A stretch of DNA of 64,000 bases from Gracilaria gracilis (GCA_030374805.1 JARGSG010000086.1:169849-233848), one strand, 5' to 3'; positions 34,302 through 45,067 are shown, numbered from the stretch's first letter. Notes: generated by a model not told the origin, from the letters alone. A program made the numbers and translations.

Positions 34302-34795
34302 GGCGGGTGGTGTACACCGCCTGTCCTGAATGCGTTAGGAGGGATACAAAACCACCCTGACAAACTAATTTAGGTGTCTCACAAGCATTCGCTCCAATGC
34401 TCACTACACACACGTGACCAATTAATGGAGCCCCATATATGTGTTATTAGGGTCAAAGTCGTCAAGAAGAAGGTTTTAATCTCATGGCGACCCATCCTGT
34501 GAACGAATGAGTTGCATGATGTTTCGTGCGAGCATTCGTTCGCTGGAGTAATATTCAAAGGCGCCCGTGTCTCGCCTGCGGTTATACAGCATAATATGTC
34601 GGCCAAACGATACCCGCGCCGGACAATCGCCTCTGTAAAAGTTTTGTAGAACTGAGGTTACCCTATTAATATATATACATATAAGTATATATTGTTTCTT
34701 GATTTCTCGAAAGACCAGAATTCTTGCAGGAGGATTAAGATTTTCACACCCCTAAGAAGAGGTTTTTATTACATTCTTCGGAAGACACGACGTCT

Positions 34796-34868
34796 GGGCA
34801 ATGACCAGACTTGCAATGGCGCTTCATCGGAGCATCGATGAAACCCCACTTCACCTCGGTCTAGGGTC
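34796..34868. repeat. Palindrome family copy B, degenerate
   Basis: The centre GGCGCTTCATCGG...CGATGAA is kept; the outer arms are poorly matched. An older copy of the same family. Confidence 0.6.
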
Positions 34869-35113
34869 GACGGCGTGAACGCAGAGAAGCGGGTTGCACA
34901 CTAACTTCTGTGGTCCATACGTGGAGACAGCAGAGGCACATCAACTCCACCTTTATTCGTGATTGCGCGTGGAAAGCGGAAGAATTTACCGAAGTACTTC
35001 ATCGGTGGCACGTGCTGCGACAAACAGGTGTCAAGGAAAGAGTGGAGACCCAGGGGGTACGGAACTAGGTTAATTTGGAGATAAACGCAATATTATAAGT
35101 TACGACTGGTAAA

Positions 35114-35184
35114 ACGGTGGACCGGGATGTCATGGCGCTTCATCGGTGCACCGATGAAGCGCCACGCCACCCCATTTCGCTGTC
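35114..35184. repeat. Palindrome family copy C
   Basis: Centre GCTTCATCGGTGCACCGATG is a perfect palindrome; arms run from GGACCGGGATGTCATGG to CCACGCCACCCC. The right edge is TGTCCCAAAAAA, the complement of the TTTTTTGGG edge seen in other copies. Confidence 0.9.
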
Positions 35185-35226
35185 CCAAAAAATCTTGATC
35201 TTCAATATATTTAAACGGAAGTCTAA

Positions 35227-35298
35227 GACAGCGGACGGGGGTGTCGGGGCGCTTCATCGGTGCACTGATGAAACGCCAAGACACCTTGGCGCACTGTG
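35227..35298. repeat. Palindrome family copy D
   Basis: Begins GACAGCGGACGGGGGTGTC. The centre is intact on the left, with CACTGATGAAACGCC on the right. Separated from copy C by a 42-bp AT-rich linker. Confidence 0.85.
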
Positions 35299-35359
35299 AA
35301 CGGCACGTTGGCGGTCGCACGTATTCCAGCACCTCAGCGTCGGCACCTACAGCGCGTGA

Positions 35360-35431
35360 ACAGCGGACCGGGGTCTCGTGGCGCTTCATCGGTGCACCGA
35401 TGAAGCGCAACGCTACCTCGGTTCACTGTCC
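35360..35431. repeat. Palindrome family copy E
   Basis: Begins ACAGCGGACCGGGG. The central 20 bp are perfect. The right arm is slightly degraded (GCGCAACGCTACC). It lies 61 bp after copy D. Confidence 0.85.
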
Positions 35432-35473
35432 AGTCGATGCAGCAGTCAAAAAATTAAATTAATATTTTTCTGT

Positions 35474-35549
35474 GTGCGAGCGCGTTTCAGTGTGGCGTCG
35501 CGCTTCATCGGTGCACCGACAAAGCGCCAGGCCGCTCGGTCCGTTGTCT
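35474..35549. repeat. Palindrome family copy F
   Basis: Right half well kept (GTGCACCGACAAAGCGCC, CGGTCCGTTGTCTCAAAAAA); outer left arm diverged. It lies 42 bp after copy E. Confidence 0.75.
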
Positions 35550-35582
35550 CAAAAAACGGTGTGAAATAAAACTTTCGCCGTC

Positions 35583-35651
35583 GGACAGCGATTGAGCATG
35601 GCGTTTTATTATTGCACCGAAGAAACCCCACGCCAGCTCAGTCTGCTATCC
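35583..35651. repeat. Palindrome family copy G, degenerate
   Basis: GGACAGCG...TTGCACCGAAGAAACC...CTGCTATCCC keeps the edges and centre with many changes. It lies 33 bp after copy F and ends the cluster. Confidence 0.65.
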
Positions 35652-36341
35652 CACGTCACTCTGTGCAGGAAAATATTTTATTTATTTCTCTATTGTTGAA
35701 AACCTGTTATCCCTGTGCACTATACATAGTAGGAGCTTGACGAAACTTTGTAGCTGTCCCGTTAATATGCTCTAAACTTTAATATAGGCACGGTGTTAAG
35801 TTTGTTATAATATTAGGACGACACATATCCATGATGAAACACAAGGTAAGGAAAGGAATTGGAAAGTTCAACATAATATGCGATCTCTGGAGCTTTCTGC
35901 ACAGTCGTAAACAACATTCGTAGTCATATAAACTGAGTGTACTCTTAATGCCATATCGCAAGCATAAAAGGAGACGGGAGTCAAGACGAACGAACCCGAG
36001 GTCCCCTCCCGAGCAGGGCTGGCTGTCAGCAAAGTAAGGGTTTCCCTGGACATCGGCACCGGCCCCAAGCGGATTGTCGCTTAATCAGTGTACCGATTGC
36101 TTTGTTTTTGCTCTATGCCGCTTTCCCATCACAATGGTGTTCAATTTTGTGATATAGAGAGGGAGTTGTGCCAGAGTCGGGATTCATCGCTAGTATAGAT
36201 TAAATTCCACAACCGCTTGGTCGAATGTCGAGCCACTCTCTCTGAGACGGTTCTATCTAGTACTCCTTCGAAATTCGTGCTACATCCGTTTCAAAACAAA
36301 GTGACGCAGGTGGAACACAGTTTGGCGTTGTTGAAGTGCGG
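35652..36341. other. No gene seen
   Basis: AT-rich spacer. A stretch near 36070-36105 (GTCGCTTAATCAGTGTACCGAT) could be a very decayed palindrome-family copy; otherwise nothing is recognised. Confidence 0.4.
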
Positions 36342-37769
36342 CTAATACGTGGTGACGGGCACTGACGCCTTTTCTTCCGAAGTTATTGCTTTATAATTCG
36401 CCACAACTTGGGGCATTTCCCTCATCATGAGAACACAATTCGGAGACATATGTCTGTCGTTGTAGCAAAGATAACAGATCAGTTTCGAGAGTACCTCGGC
36501 ATTCCGGTTGTTCTGAAACTGTACCGTACGCGGATCCACCAATCCAGTTCTCTGGTAGCGATTATCAGCGAACTAGGATTGCGGACCACGAACTCGGGGG
36601 CGGTCTGCACAGAGCAGGTGGTCATCCCCTTGCAACGAGGGCTCTGTGGTCGACGGCAACTCCTTTGTCGGGAGTGAACCGAATTCATCGTGGGACAAAT
36701 GAAGTTTATTAAACTCCTGACGAGTGTACACTTGCGGCAGTATAGAAACCGGCGACGGGGCGGCCTCAAGGTGTAAGGCCTTGGTTTTAACCCGGTTTCC
36801 GGAGCGAGCCCTTAGAGCGTCTCCTTTTGCTTTCGCGTACTGTACCAGTTAAAGATAAGTAACCTTCCTTTTGTCTTCACGTCGTTGAGAGACAAGGGGG
36901 CGAATAGCCTGATCCAATCCGTCGATAAGCATCGTGCAACGCTTGCTAGCGGTATAAACATTGCCACAGTTGTGGAGGGCTTTATGCAGTCGAACTGATA
37001 CCTCGGTCTCCACTTTTTTCGGGCCTTGTTTCATGTCGCGTAACGCGAGGATAGCCTCTTAATGGCAGTTCTCCTAGCATAAGAGCGTAGAAGATATTGA
37101 ACGGCTTCCGGCCAACAAGTTAACCCTCCTTCAGAGGCGCGTGATGAACCTCTGACATAGTTGAATTGATCTTCAGCGAGTCCACGTAAGAAGTACCTGG
37201 ACCTCACTCCTGCACAGGTTGTTTGCCTCCTGAACAAATCGGGACAGAAAATCCAACACGACAATCGGGTCTTCCTCAGTGAAATACTGGTCACCGAACG
37301 ACAAAGCCATTTTTTTGATGCAGTTTTTCCCCTTTCCCGTGCCGCGAGGTGTGCGATCCAAACTGGAATCCCCCAAACGGTAGTACCGGTAAGATGAAAG
37401 CCTCTTATACAAGGGATTGGTAGGCTTAAATTCTCTCAAACCTGAGTGCTTTCTCTCTTTCTGTCGGGTCCAAATCTCAGAACGGGTGGCGTCCGAGTGG
37501 CGCGATTGGGCCGAACGGGCAGGGTGCTCACCGTCATGTGACGAGTTTGATGAAGATGAGTCCGCAGAGTGGTTAGAGTGAACCGATGAAGGGGACGAAT
37601 CCGAGTCGTAGTCCTTATGTTGCCTCTTCTTGGGGTGTTTCTTTCCGCTTTCGCCACGGCGTTCACGGCGTGAACCTTCCACCTTCGTGTGCATGGCCGG
37701 TTCGTCCACCAGGAGGGTCGATTCCAACGTCTCAGGACGGGCCAGGATGCGATTAAATTTCACATCCAC
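36342..37769 (-). pseudogene. gag: Gypsy gag relic, element 5
   Basis: Minus-strand gag homologous to the gag of element 3 but split by frameshifts. 37173-37769 has a basic and Ser/Asp-rich part, then NPLYKRLSSYRYYRLGDSS, aligned with NELFQKVLDYRTYRLVDKS of element 3. 37031-37294 continues with SWPEAVQYLLRSYA-like sequence. 36849-37034 has LHKALHNCGNVYTASKRCT, aligned with LWKKAYRCGNVYSEGRLKQ. 36342-36542 has a CCHC knuckle, C-x2-C-x4-H-x4-C. No pol follows. A member of the same clade, more diverged. Confidence 0.75.
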
Positions 37770-39225
37770 GTCCTATGTAAAGCCAGAGTAACCGGATAAA
37801 GCCTCCAAGAGAGAGTTCGCATCCCTCCATAAAGTACGTAGATATTCTGATGCCCCTCCAATGAGAGCGGAGTCCACATTCACACGAAGAGCACCCACCT
37901 CGCTGGCGAAGGCAGCGTCGGAACAGTTCATTAAGGGGACCTGAGCCTACAGGGTTCTCACCTGTTATTCCAACTCGGGAACGAGCGCACCAGCACCCGC
38001 AGTGGCAGAAACGGAGCTCCTAAGCGGAGCGCACGACGGACCAGCAACTGGAGGCACCGATGACGGGGTGGACTGCTTCTTGGCTCCGAGTTTCCTTGAT
38101 TCCTCCTGGTACAAACCGCGAACGCGGGGATTGGTCCGCGACTACTGATCTCGCCTTAGACGGGCTCGACTTCTTGCCGGATCCTATCGTCTTCCGAGGG
38201 TATAATAAATCAAGAACTGAAACAGTCCTTACAACCAAACAAATTAACCTCTAATGAGTGTCCCAAACTCAAAAGGGATATCAACAATCAGTCGATACTG
38301 CATAATACCTAATCCAATTGGAACAGAGCCGGCGATCGATAACACGTTATTATCAGTCAACGGCGCTGTAACCAGATAGCTTCTGAGTCCACACGCGACA
38401 CCAAAGTCGGGAAGCCAGTTCTTCAACTGACCCATCCCGGGTAGGATGAAATTTCGGCTTCTAGGTCGGAAGACCAATTTGTGGTGCAAGAACCTGATAG
38501 GGAGAGGACACACGAAGGTGTTCGGGTCCTTCCTCCAGAGAGGGTAGCGCGGCGAACAGAGCAACCTGTGGTGAGTACGCTAGCCGGGTGTAAGACCGGG
38601 ACTCACGGTCTCGACGAGCGAATAGGTGTATAATCCAAGAAGTCGGATCTATACGGCGACGGAGTCGGTGTCGACGTCACAGAAGTGGAACGGGAGCACA
38701 CGGTAGTGGAGACACGGGCCGCGGCAGGCAAGACCACGATCAAAGCCAAGCTAGGAGAAAATGAGCGACAAAGGTATGCAGGGGAGCGATATCCGTACAA
38801 TACGGGCGAGGAACACAAACACACACGTAGTTAAAAGAACACACCGACGGTGGACGTGCGGGAAGCTCCACGAGGTGGGTGACTAGTCCTCCGCAAGAAG
38901 TCGGCTCTTCGTGAGGAGTTTACTGAGTACCAGGGGTTTCTGAGAAAGAGCGGAACACTCGCTTGTTAGCGTTTACTTGACCGGGATGGTCCGAGATCAC
39001 CAAACCATATACTATGGCGTCGGCCATCCAAATGTAAGATCGTGCACTAAATAATTTAAATTTTATCTAAAAACTTCCCTACGAGGGGTGCCATGCACAC
39101 GCACACGTGTATTATTTGTACTTCTCTTGCAAAGGGAGCCATAGCCAGTTTGGATGCCATAATCCTGAACGAATGGTCCAATATCTTCTCATGTAGAGAG
39201 CCAAGTGCTACCATCACTAATGAGG
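37770..39225. other. Probable 5' part of element 5, unresolved
   Basis: Continues the composition of the gag relic to about 38.95 kb, then becomes AT-rich. Short minus-strand frames (38244-38564, 38020-38238) may be gag N-terminus or leader, but no similarity was found. No LTR pair is visible. Confidence 0.3.
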
Positions 39226-39586
39226 TGTGTTCTCGGAAATGGAATTTCACATTCAAAAATGCTAGTTTCGGTGACCGAGTATCTGGTGACTTTTTCCAAT
39301 TTTTTTCCGATATTTGGGTTGGATATGAAGAAATACGTATTTGGTGTGCTAGTTTGACATTCAAAATTTGCAGTTCTGGAAATTCCCCAGTTCCATAACT
39401 AGCATATTTGAAATTCTAAAACTGGCGAATGTCCAGAACTGCAAATTTTGAATGTCAAACTAGCACACCAAATACGTATTTCTTCATATCCAACCCAAAT
39501 ATCGGAAAAAAATTGGAAAAAGTCACCAGATAATCGGTCGCCAAAACTAGCATGTTTTAATGTGAAATTTCCTTTCCGAGAACACA
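39226..39586. mobile_element. 361-bp foldback element
   Basis: Two arms of 167 bp (39226-39392 and 39420-39586) are reverse complements with few mismatches, around a 27-bp loop. Tips read TGTGTTCTCGG and CCGAGAACACA. It has no coding capacity of its own; open frames on both strands are mirror images of each other. GTTCTCGGAA followed by GCTAGTTT also occurs at 22984 and 23690, so the tips may define a wider family. Confidence 0.85.
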
Positions 39587-41556
39587 TAGTATGTGACTCG
39601 TGATAACTGCTAAGTACCGCAATGGCGTTATTCTACAAAGACGTCTGTTCTGTAGCCTTTCTTCCCACCAGGATATGGCGCCAGCACCATATAAGCCATA
39701 AAAGGTCCAATACCATTGACAGATGCAATGATACCAAATAGTTTCATGGACTGAGAGTTTGTCTTGAAAATCGAGTCCATAAAAAGTTCGAGTGCTCAAT
39801 GACTGCTTAGAATTTTATCGGACAACACAGTAACAAATCCAAGAGCTTTTGGCGTCTTCTTTTCGAAGAAAAGCTCTATATTTTGGGCGTTGTCTAAGTA
39901 CTTCCGCGCTGAGCAGAATGGGTCATCATCATATCGACATTTATGAGATATCGCTGTCATCCAACTGTTGTAAAGTGTGTGATATGGTATATATGGTGAG
40001 AAAAATTCGGTTGTTCGAGCGGCTGTACGAAGGTGCATCAGAATTTGGAAGGTCACCATCCCTTGGTAAGCCAAAATCTGAACTTGATGGTTTTGATCGT
40101 CAGTTAAATGACCCGGATTGCTAATTATGGAGTGAACAAATCCGTGTTTCATCGAAATATATTTACAGAGCTCTGTCTCATTTGAAATCTTATGGAGCCA
40201 TTGCAGTCATAGAGCTTCTTCGTTCTTTTTCATCCCTTTTTGTTGAGGTTCTCGTTTTGGTTGTTGTTTAACAAAAGCATCCTTTCCTCCTTACTCCATA
40301 TATAGTATGATCGCCTGGTGGTTCTGTTATATATGATATGACTGAATCCGAATTTAGATTCGATTGAATCCAGAAAGAGCTTTTCGACATGGAATCTAGA
40401 TAGCTGTTCGAAGCTGGTAACTCGAATATGACACTCAAATTTATAATGTAGAATCTTACACACTGACAAAGAAATTTCAAGCGTTTGAAACATGCAATCA
40501 TCTTCCAGAGAGCCAACAACATCTAGTTTTATGTACACAGTTTTACAGTTAGCTTTTGCCAACTCTTTTGACGGCATTCATATCATTGTTTTGGTAATCC
40601 TCCCTCAGTTGTTCAAGTAGGAAGTAAGAAACATTTTTATATAGACAGCAGCGTGAGCATCGTGCTGAACATAAGGTAGCCAAGGAAGTGACGGATCGCG
40701 GAGTGTTATGTGCAACCCAACTTAGGAATGCTGCAAATGTGTTCTGACAAACTAGATGTTCCAAACTGCCGACAACTTATTGCTAAGTCTGGTGAACATC
40801 TCCTGGCGTCAAAGAGTTTCTTGCCAGTAGCGAAAGTGCGGTGGAGGCTTAAAAAGCTGTTGGTTTTTTACTCGGAAACGCAGTAAAATAGAAGATTTGG
40901 GGATTTTCCATTGTTGTGCTCCAGTAACTGTTGTTATCATAGTTATTAGGCGTCAGAAAGGAGCAGAGCATAAAGATGGATGTTATGGTTCTATTGAAAA
41001 TACATTGTGACGAAAGGACATTTGCATGTTTTCTGGAACGAAGAGGCATGGAAGTAGGACAGATATCTAATTCAAATTGCTTTTTTCTAGGGGAACCAGT
41101 TAATGTTGAATGCAATGTATTGGTACCAAAACGGTACTAACTTTCCCAGTGGCAGAAGCTACCAGCAGCATCTAGTTGCCGGGTAGTCTTCGTTCGTATT
41201 GCCTTTGTTGCTGTCACGGAATTGAGTTTTGTGACGTAAGCGTACCTACAAAACCGACAATTTACCAACATGCTTCTTGTCAGTGGCATACAAACACCGG
41301 TGGCACACACCACACGTGTATGACTTACAGTAACTATTTGAGGGGGAGGGTAAAGGCGTCTACACTGCACAGGAGTATTCTCGTCCCCCAACAGCGACTG
41401 AAGGAAAAGTGGATAAAATCACTGGGACTTCGACAATCTGAGTATACACCTTCATCTGAATCAGGAACACTTAACACCTCGAGTGCTTCGTCACCATCTT
41501 GGCGTGGCTGTATAGCACTGCCAGGTCTATCAGTACATCTTTTATTGAGGATGGAA
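39587..41556. other. Coding-like debris, no assigned gene
   Basis: AT-rich. Minus-strand pieces at 39796-40152 and 39557-39799 look protein-like in places (for example NAQNIELFFEKK, and GIIASVNGIGPFMAY in a shifted frame) and may be a decayed transposase. I could not assign a family. 40230-40577 (minus) is another unassigned frame. Confidence 0.25.
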
Positions 41557-41832
41557 CTAACTTGTTCTGAATAAACCAAAACGGTTAGCCGCATGTTTTC
41601 TTTTAAGCAATGAAAAGAAAGTTACATGGGTTTTCAAGCTTCTGGTTTCGAATTTTGTTAAATTTGCTTCGGAACGTAGAGAGCCGAAATGGTTTAAAAG
41701 TTGGATATCTTCTATGCACATCTTTCTCAGATTCCTCTCCAGTGAGCTCTTTTTTGTGAACATCTCACGAATACGTTCAACTGCTGGAGAATCATCCGTT
41801 CGCCATGGGCGTTTTCTCGGTAGAGTCATCAT
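41557..41832 (-). CDS. Small TATA-preceded gene of unknown function
   Basis: A 91-codon minus-strand frame starting at ATG 41832 (a second ATG follows directly). It is charged, with a Lys/Arg-rich start and helix-like middle (VERIREMFTKKSSLERNLRK). TATATAAA on the minus strand at 41894-41901 lies 62 bp before the ATG, a spacing close to that of the zinc-finger gene at 50834. No domain is recognised. The frame could continue through an unseen intron. The piggyBac element is inserted about 32 bp upstream of the TATA box. Confidence 0.4.
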   Translation of the reverse strand: MMTLPRKRPWRTDDSPAVERIREMFTKKSSLERNLRKMCIEDIQLLNHFGSLRSEANLTKFETRSLKTHVTFFSLLKRKHAANRFGLFRTS

Positions 41833-41893
41833 GAGTATGGGATTCTGGAGATGGGGAGAAGCCTACAAACCTTTACACTAATTTCCAGGGCTG

Positions 41894-41901
41894 TTTATAT
41901 A
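41894..41901 (-). promoter_or_regulatory. TATA box of the small gene at 41832
   Basis: TATATAAA on the minus strand, 62 bp upstream of ATG 41832 and 32 bp from the TTAA at which piggyBac inserted. Confidence 0.45.
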
Positions 41902-42016
41902 AGGTTGAAAGGCAGTTTAGTCTGTCGTCTTCTTAACCCTTCTGAGACTGAAAAGTTAAGTGTGTTGAAGTAGACATGACAGATCCATATGATTGGGTTT
42001 GAACCGAAACTCTTGG

Positions 42017-44395
42017 ATGTCGACCTGCCATGTGTTCGCTTTGCTTATCTCTGTCTCAGAAGACATAAGCAAGCTAACGCCATTGGCAGTATCTGGATCA
42101 GAGGCGATGAGAGCCAATGACTCCGTCTATCGTGGTTTCTGTTGTCTCGTAAGAAGACGTCATTTTCACACCACCGCATACAGTGCACAACCCGAATTAC
42201 GGCAGCAGTGGAACATGCTTCCACAACCAGAATTTGCACATGGAGCTCCAAGCGAAACCAATTCGTACCCGCCAAAACAGCTGGACCCCTCATCGTCCCT
42301 TTCGCTTTGTTACCCTTGCGTTATAGACATCTCAGGACCATCAAAGTCTCCCAGAACCCACATGATTGCAGCACCACCTTCTCTTAGTTGCATTCAAAAC
42401 GGTGAACAAGATGAAGCGCTCCGAAACGCTGCCGAATGCACTCTACAGCGCGCAGGAGAAACCTATTGGAAAGCTAATGAGGAGGAAGAGTTTATGATGG
42501 GGGCTCTGGGAACCGAAGAGAAGAAGTCGTTGGCCAAAAACAATGCGTACTGCGCAAAGTGGGTGTCAGTCAGTGGCCTTCACTTGGCCAAGCCACACCT
42601 CATCAGAAGAACTTACGGTCACAAGAAAGAGATAGGCTTGTTCTACTTGTTTCTGAACTCTTCATTCCTGAATTGCATGCGAGCGTGGACGAGCAAAGAA
42701 CTTATAGCAAGGGGAAGGCGAACCAAATCTCTTCGTATGGACGAATTATTGGCGTACATCGGACTAGAGCTCGCGACGTCGGTTCATCGCTTGAATAGAC
42801 TCCATGACTACTGGTGCAATTCTGATCTGCTGGGTGTCCCGTTCTTCAAGAACGTTATGGGACGCGATACATTCAAGCACATTCGTAGCGCTGTGCGGAC
42901 TTACGCTTCTTACGATCCTGATGTAGCTGTACTGGACCCGCTTTGGCACAGTCGCACTATTCTAGAGCACTTTGTGCGTAACACAGCTACTCTGGCCGTT
43001 CCCCTTGGGGTGAGCTCGTTGGATGAGAATACTATCCGCTGCAAGGGCCGCACCGCTGCTAGGTCATATATGAAGAGCAAACCCGTAAAGTTTGGGATTC
43101 GCTTTTACGCAGTGGTAGGCTGGTCTCACGCGTATTTGCATAGTTTGCAAGACAACGGTTCTGGTAATCAAACCAGTCAAACCCCTGTGCAAAGATATAC
43201 CTCTTTGTTTCGAAACCTTCGTGGCGCCGTAGAAAGAAAGGTTGATGGTACATTAGTACCAAAATCAAAACCGTCGGCACTATGGTGTGCCCAAATGGCA
43301 CACCAGGTGCAGCTGCATCCAACAGAAGGCCCAGGGAGGCTTATGGTTATGGACAATTTCTACACAAGACCCGTCCTAGCCAGACAATTGACACGTCTTA
43401 GTGACGGGGAGTGTAGGGTCTTGGGTACTGTGCGCTTTACGAACGTGGACGGCTTGAACCGTCCAGCGTTGAAGGAGGCTATTGAGAGCGTCAAGCATGC
43501 GTCAAGGGGAGAATGGCGCCTAGTCCAGGTATTGGAAATGGCTAACGGCACAACTTGTGTTGTAAGAATTGCATCTAATGCAGGTTTCATCGTATTCAAG
43601 GACAGATCAGTCGTAACATTTTACACAAATGATCTAGCAGATACACCAACTTCCCGGATTCAAATGCCAGACGAGCACGCAATAATGTGCGTACACGGCC
43701 TTGCACCGCTACAAAGGTGGATCGGAGATGAATCATTGCGAAGGACGACGCTCCAGGTCCCATCAATCATTGTAGCGTACAACTTGTTCATGAATGGGGT
43801 GGACAGATTTGATCAGTTTCGATCGACGTCAGCTACAGAACGAAACGAGAAACGCGTGACGATGAGTATATTTACCTTCATTCTTGATGCTTGCATCATC
43901 AACGCGCATGCTCTCCTCCACGCCATCGCAAAGCCGGGAGAGCCCATTGTCGACATTGGGTTAATGAAGCGGCGCATAATACAGCAACTTGTGTCGGATC
44001 ATGTCGAATACAAGCAAACTCGAGCTGCACTAACTCTTATATCTGAGACAGGAAACGGGGCCCATTCAAGTGAGAGCGATCAACCGATGACATCTACAGA
44101 ACATTTTCTGTTAGAAACCGAGGGAAGAAAAAGTGTCCACTGCATGCTGTGCACGTTGTTGTCTCCGAGAGGACGCGGTGGTTATACGATGTACTCGTGC
44201 ACGCACTGCAAACGAGGTTTTCACGTCAACTGCTTCACGCTTTATCACCACGCGGAACACATTCGCCATGCACGTCCCGATCTCTATCATGCAATATTAT
44301 TCGCGAAAACGTCCCTGTCTTCCAAATTCCATCGCAACAGACGCAATACAGTCACAGCCAAACTATCTACAGCAAAGGTACTGTTCAAGACGTAA
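42017..44395 (+). CDS. piggyBac transposase, full length
   Basis: Uninterrupted frame; the first in-frame ATG is at 42017 (792 residues), and the frame is open back to 41993 without ATG. A later ATG (42107) is also possible, since the first leaves only an 80-bp leader inside the element. Catalytic acidic residues are all present: SLDENTIRCKGR (Asp 43022-43024), VMDNFYTRP (Asp 43352-43354) and NGVDRFDQF (Asp 43802-43804). The C-terminus (about residues 709-745) is a Cys-rich domain, C-x2-C-x15-C-x2-C-x4-H-x2-C, then His, the zinc-binding domain that recognises element ends in this family. The acidic N-terminus (EEEEF near residue 155) is also typical. It cuts and pastes the element at TTAA without a scar. 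It may still be active. Confidence 0.93.
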   Translation: MSTCHVFALLISVSEDISKLTPLAVSGSEAMRANDSVYRGFCCLVRRRHFHTTAYSAQPELRQQWNMLPQPEFAHGAPSETNSYPPKQLDPSSSLSLCYPCVIDISGPSKSPRTHMIAAPPSLSCIQNGEQDEALRNAAECTLQRAGETYWKANEEEEFMMGALGTEEKKSLAKNNAYCAKWVSVSGLHLAKPHLIRRTYGHKKEIGLFYLFLNSSFLNCMRAWTSKELIARGRRTKSLRMDELLAYIGLELATSVHRLNRLHDYWCNSDLLGVPFFKNVMGRDTFKHIRSAVRTYASYDPDVAVLDPLWHSRTILEHFVRNTATLAVPLGVSSLDENTIRCKGRTAARSYMKSKPVKFGIRFYAVVGWSHAYLHSLQDNGSGNQTSQTPVQRYTSLFRNLRGAVERKVDGTLVPKSKPSALWCAQMAHQVQLHPTEGPGRLMVMDNFYTRPVLARQLTRLSDGECRVLGTVRFTNVDGLNRPALKEAIESVKHASRGEWRLVQVLEMANGTTCVVRIASNAGFIVFKDRSVVTFYTNDLADTPTSRIQMPDEHAIMCVHGLAPLQRWIGDESLRRTTLQVPSIIVAYNLFMNGVDRFDQFRSTSATERNEKRVTMSIFTFILDACIINAHALLHAIAKPGEPIVDIGLMKRRIIQQLVSDHVEYKQTRAALTLISETGNGAHSSESDQPMTSTEHFLLETEGRKSVHCMLCTLLSPRGRGGYTMYSCTHCKRGFHVNCFTLYHHAEHIRHARPDLYHAILFAKTSLSSKFHRNRRNTVTAKLSTAKVLFKT

Positions 44396-44397
44396 AT

Positions 44398-44886
44398 CTA
44401 CTCTTCCTTGAAGCCCATGTAAGCCCCGCGATTGTCCGGCCATACGCTCCGAATTCCTTCTAGCACACAGTGTGGTAGCTGAATACGTTTTCCTTTACCT
44501 ACGAGCCCGTGTCGCTCATATATAAACGCCTTGTACGCCCGTTTTCGCGCTTGGTTATTGTTCTCGTGGTACTCCCCGAACCTTGGGTAGTCAACAATAG
44601 TTGTATCCACGACAGCAGGTCCCAGTTGCATCCAGTAACACGGCGTGCCGCCGCATTGCCGACAAACCACATCTTCATTGTCCATCGTTACCTCTGGGAC
44701 AAGAGTTAGACGATGAAGCTGTTGCTCATGGCCAGGTAGTGTCACAGGCTTTGATGGTTGAACGTTGACGGACGCACTAGGCATTGTACACTGTGCGATT
44801 TGTTCACCCGCTCCATGACTGGTACTCTCTGTCTGTGTCAGAGAAGCTCCTGCAGGAATCTGTTCATCTTTGTTAGCTGTGTCCAT
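44398..44886 (-). CDS. Accessory gene of the piggyBac element
   Basis: A 162-codon ATG-started frame (44886) on the minus strand, inside the terminal repeats, convergent with the transposase. The two stop codons (44393-44395 and 44398-44400) are 2 nt apart. The N-terminal 65 residues are Thr/Ser/Gln-rich and probably disordered. Then comes a Cys cluster, C-x2-C-x4-C-x-W (CRQCGGTPCYW, residues 75-85), likely zinc-binding, and a basic C-terminal half ending ...LPHCVLEGIRSVWP...YMGF. That half recalls, from memory, a C-terminal motif of the P2X7-type intracellular domain found in many uncharacterised eukaryotic proteins; this needs a search. DNA binding or regulation of the transposase is possible, but not shown. 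Confidence 0.65.
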   Translation of the reverse strand: MDTANKDEQIPAGASLTQTESTSHGAGEQIAQCTMPSASVNVQPSKPVTLPGHEQQLHRLTLVPEVTMDNEDVVCRQCGGTPCYWMQLGPAVVDTTIVDYPRFGEYHENNNQARKRAYKAFIYERHGLVGKGKRIQLPHCVLEGIRSVWPDNRGAYMGFKEE

Positions 44887-45023
44887 GAAGAAATTGAGGG
44901 CCTCTGAGATTACGGGAACGGTGGCGTGAAGCAAAGCGTTGTCTTACTCGATGTGGAGGCACGTCAATTGTATGCTGTCATTTGGATGTGGCCATGGGCC
45001 ACTTGTTTAGAATGCACGGACGC

Positions 45024-45067
45024 AGTTGATTGACTCACACTCACACAAGTGTGTATGTCAATCAACT
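45024..45067. repeat. Subterminal hairpin in piggyBac right end
   Basis: AGTTGATTGAC at 45024-45034 and GTCAATCAACT at 45057-45067 form an 11-bp perfect stem, extended by further ACAC/GTGT pairing, about 103 bp inside the right end. Subterminal repeats are common transposase-binding sites in piggyBac. Confidence 0.7.

Noticed and set aside
35114-35651. A CRISPR-like array
   Set aside because: Units are 70 bp or more, fully palindromic, and diverged from one another, linkers vary from 33 to 61 bp, the context is eukaryotic and no cas-like gene is present. A palindromic dispersed repeat explains it better.
34229-35651. Open frames running through the palindrome cluster on both strands
   Set aside because: Their repeated peptides (for example ALHRCTDEA, RFIGAPMKR) are just the two strands of the palindrome read as protein.
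39056-39590. Mirror-image ORFs of about 100 and 62 codons sharing sequence
   Set aside because: They are the two arms of the foldback element; the shared peptide comes from the inverted repeat, not from gene duplication.
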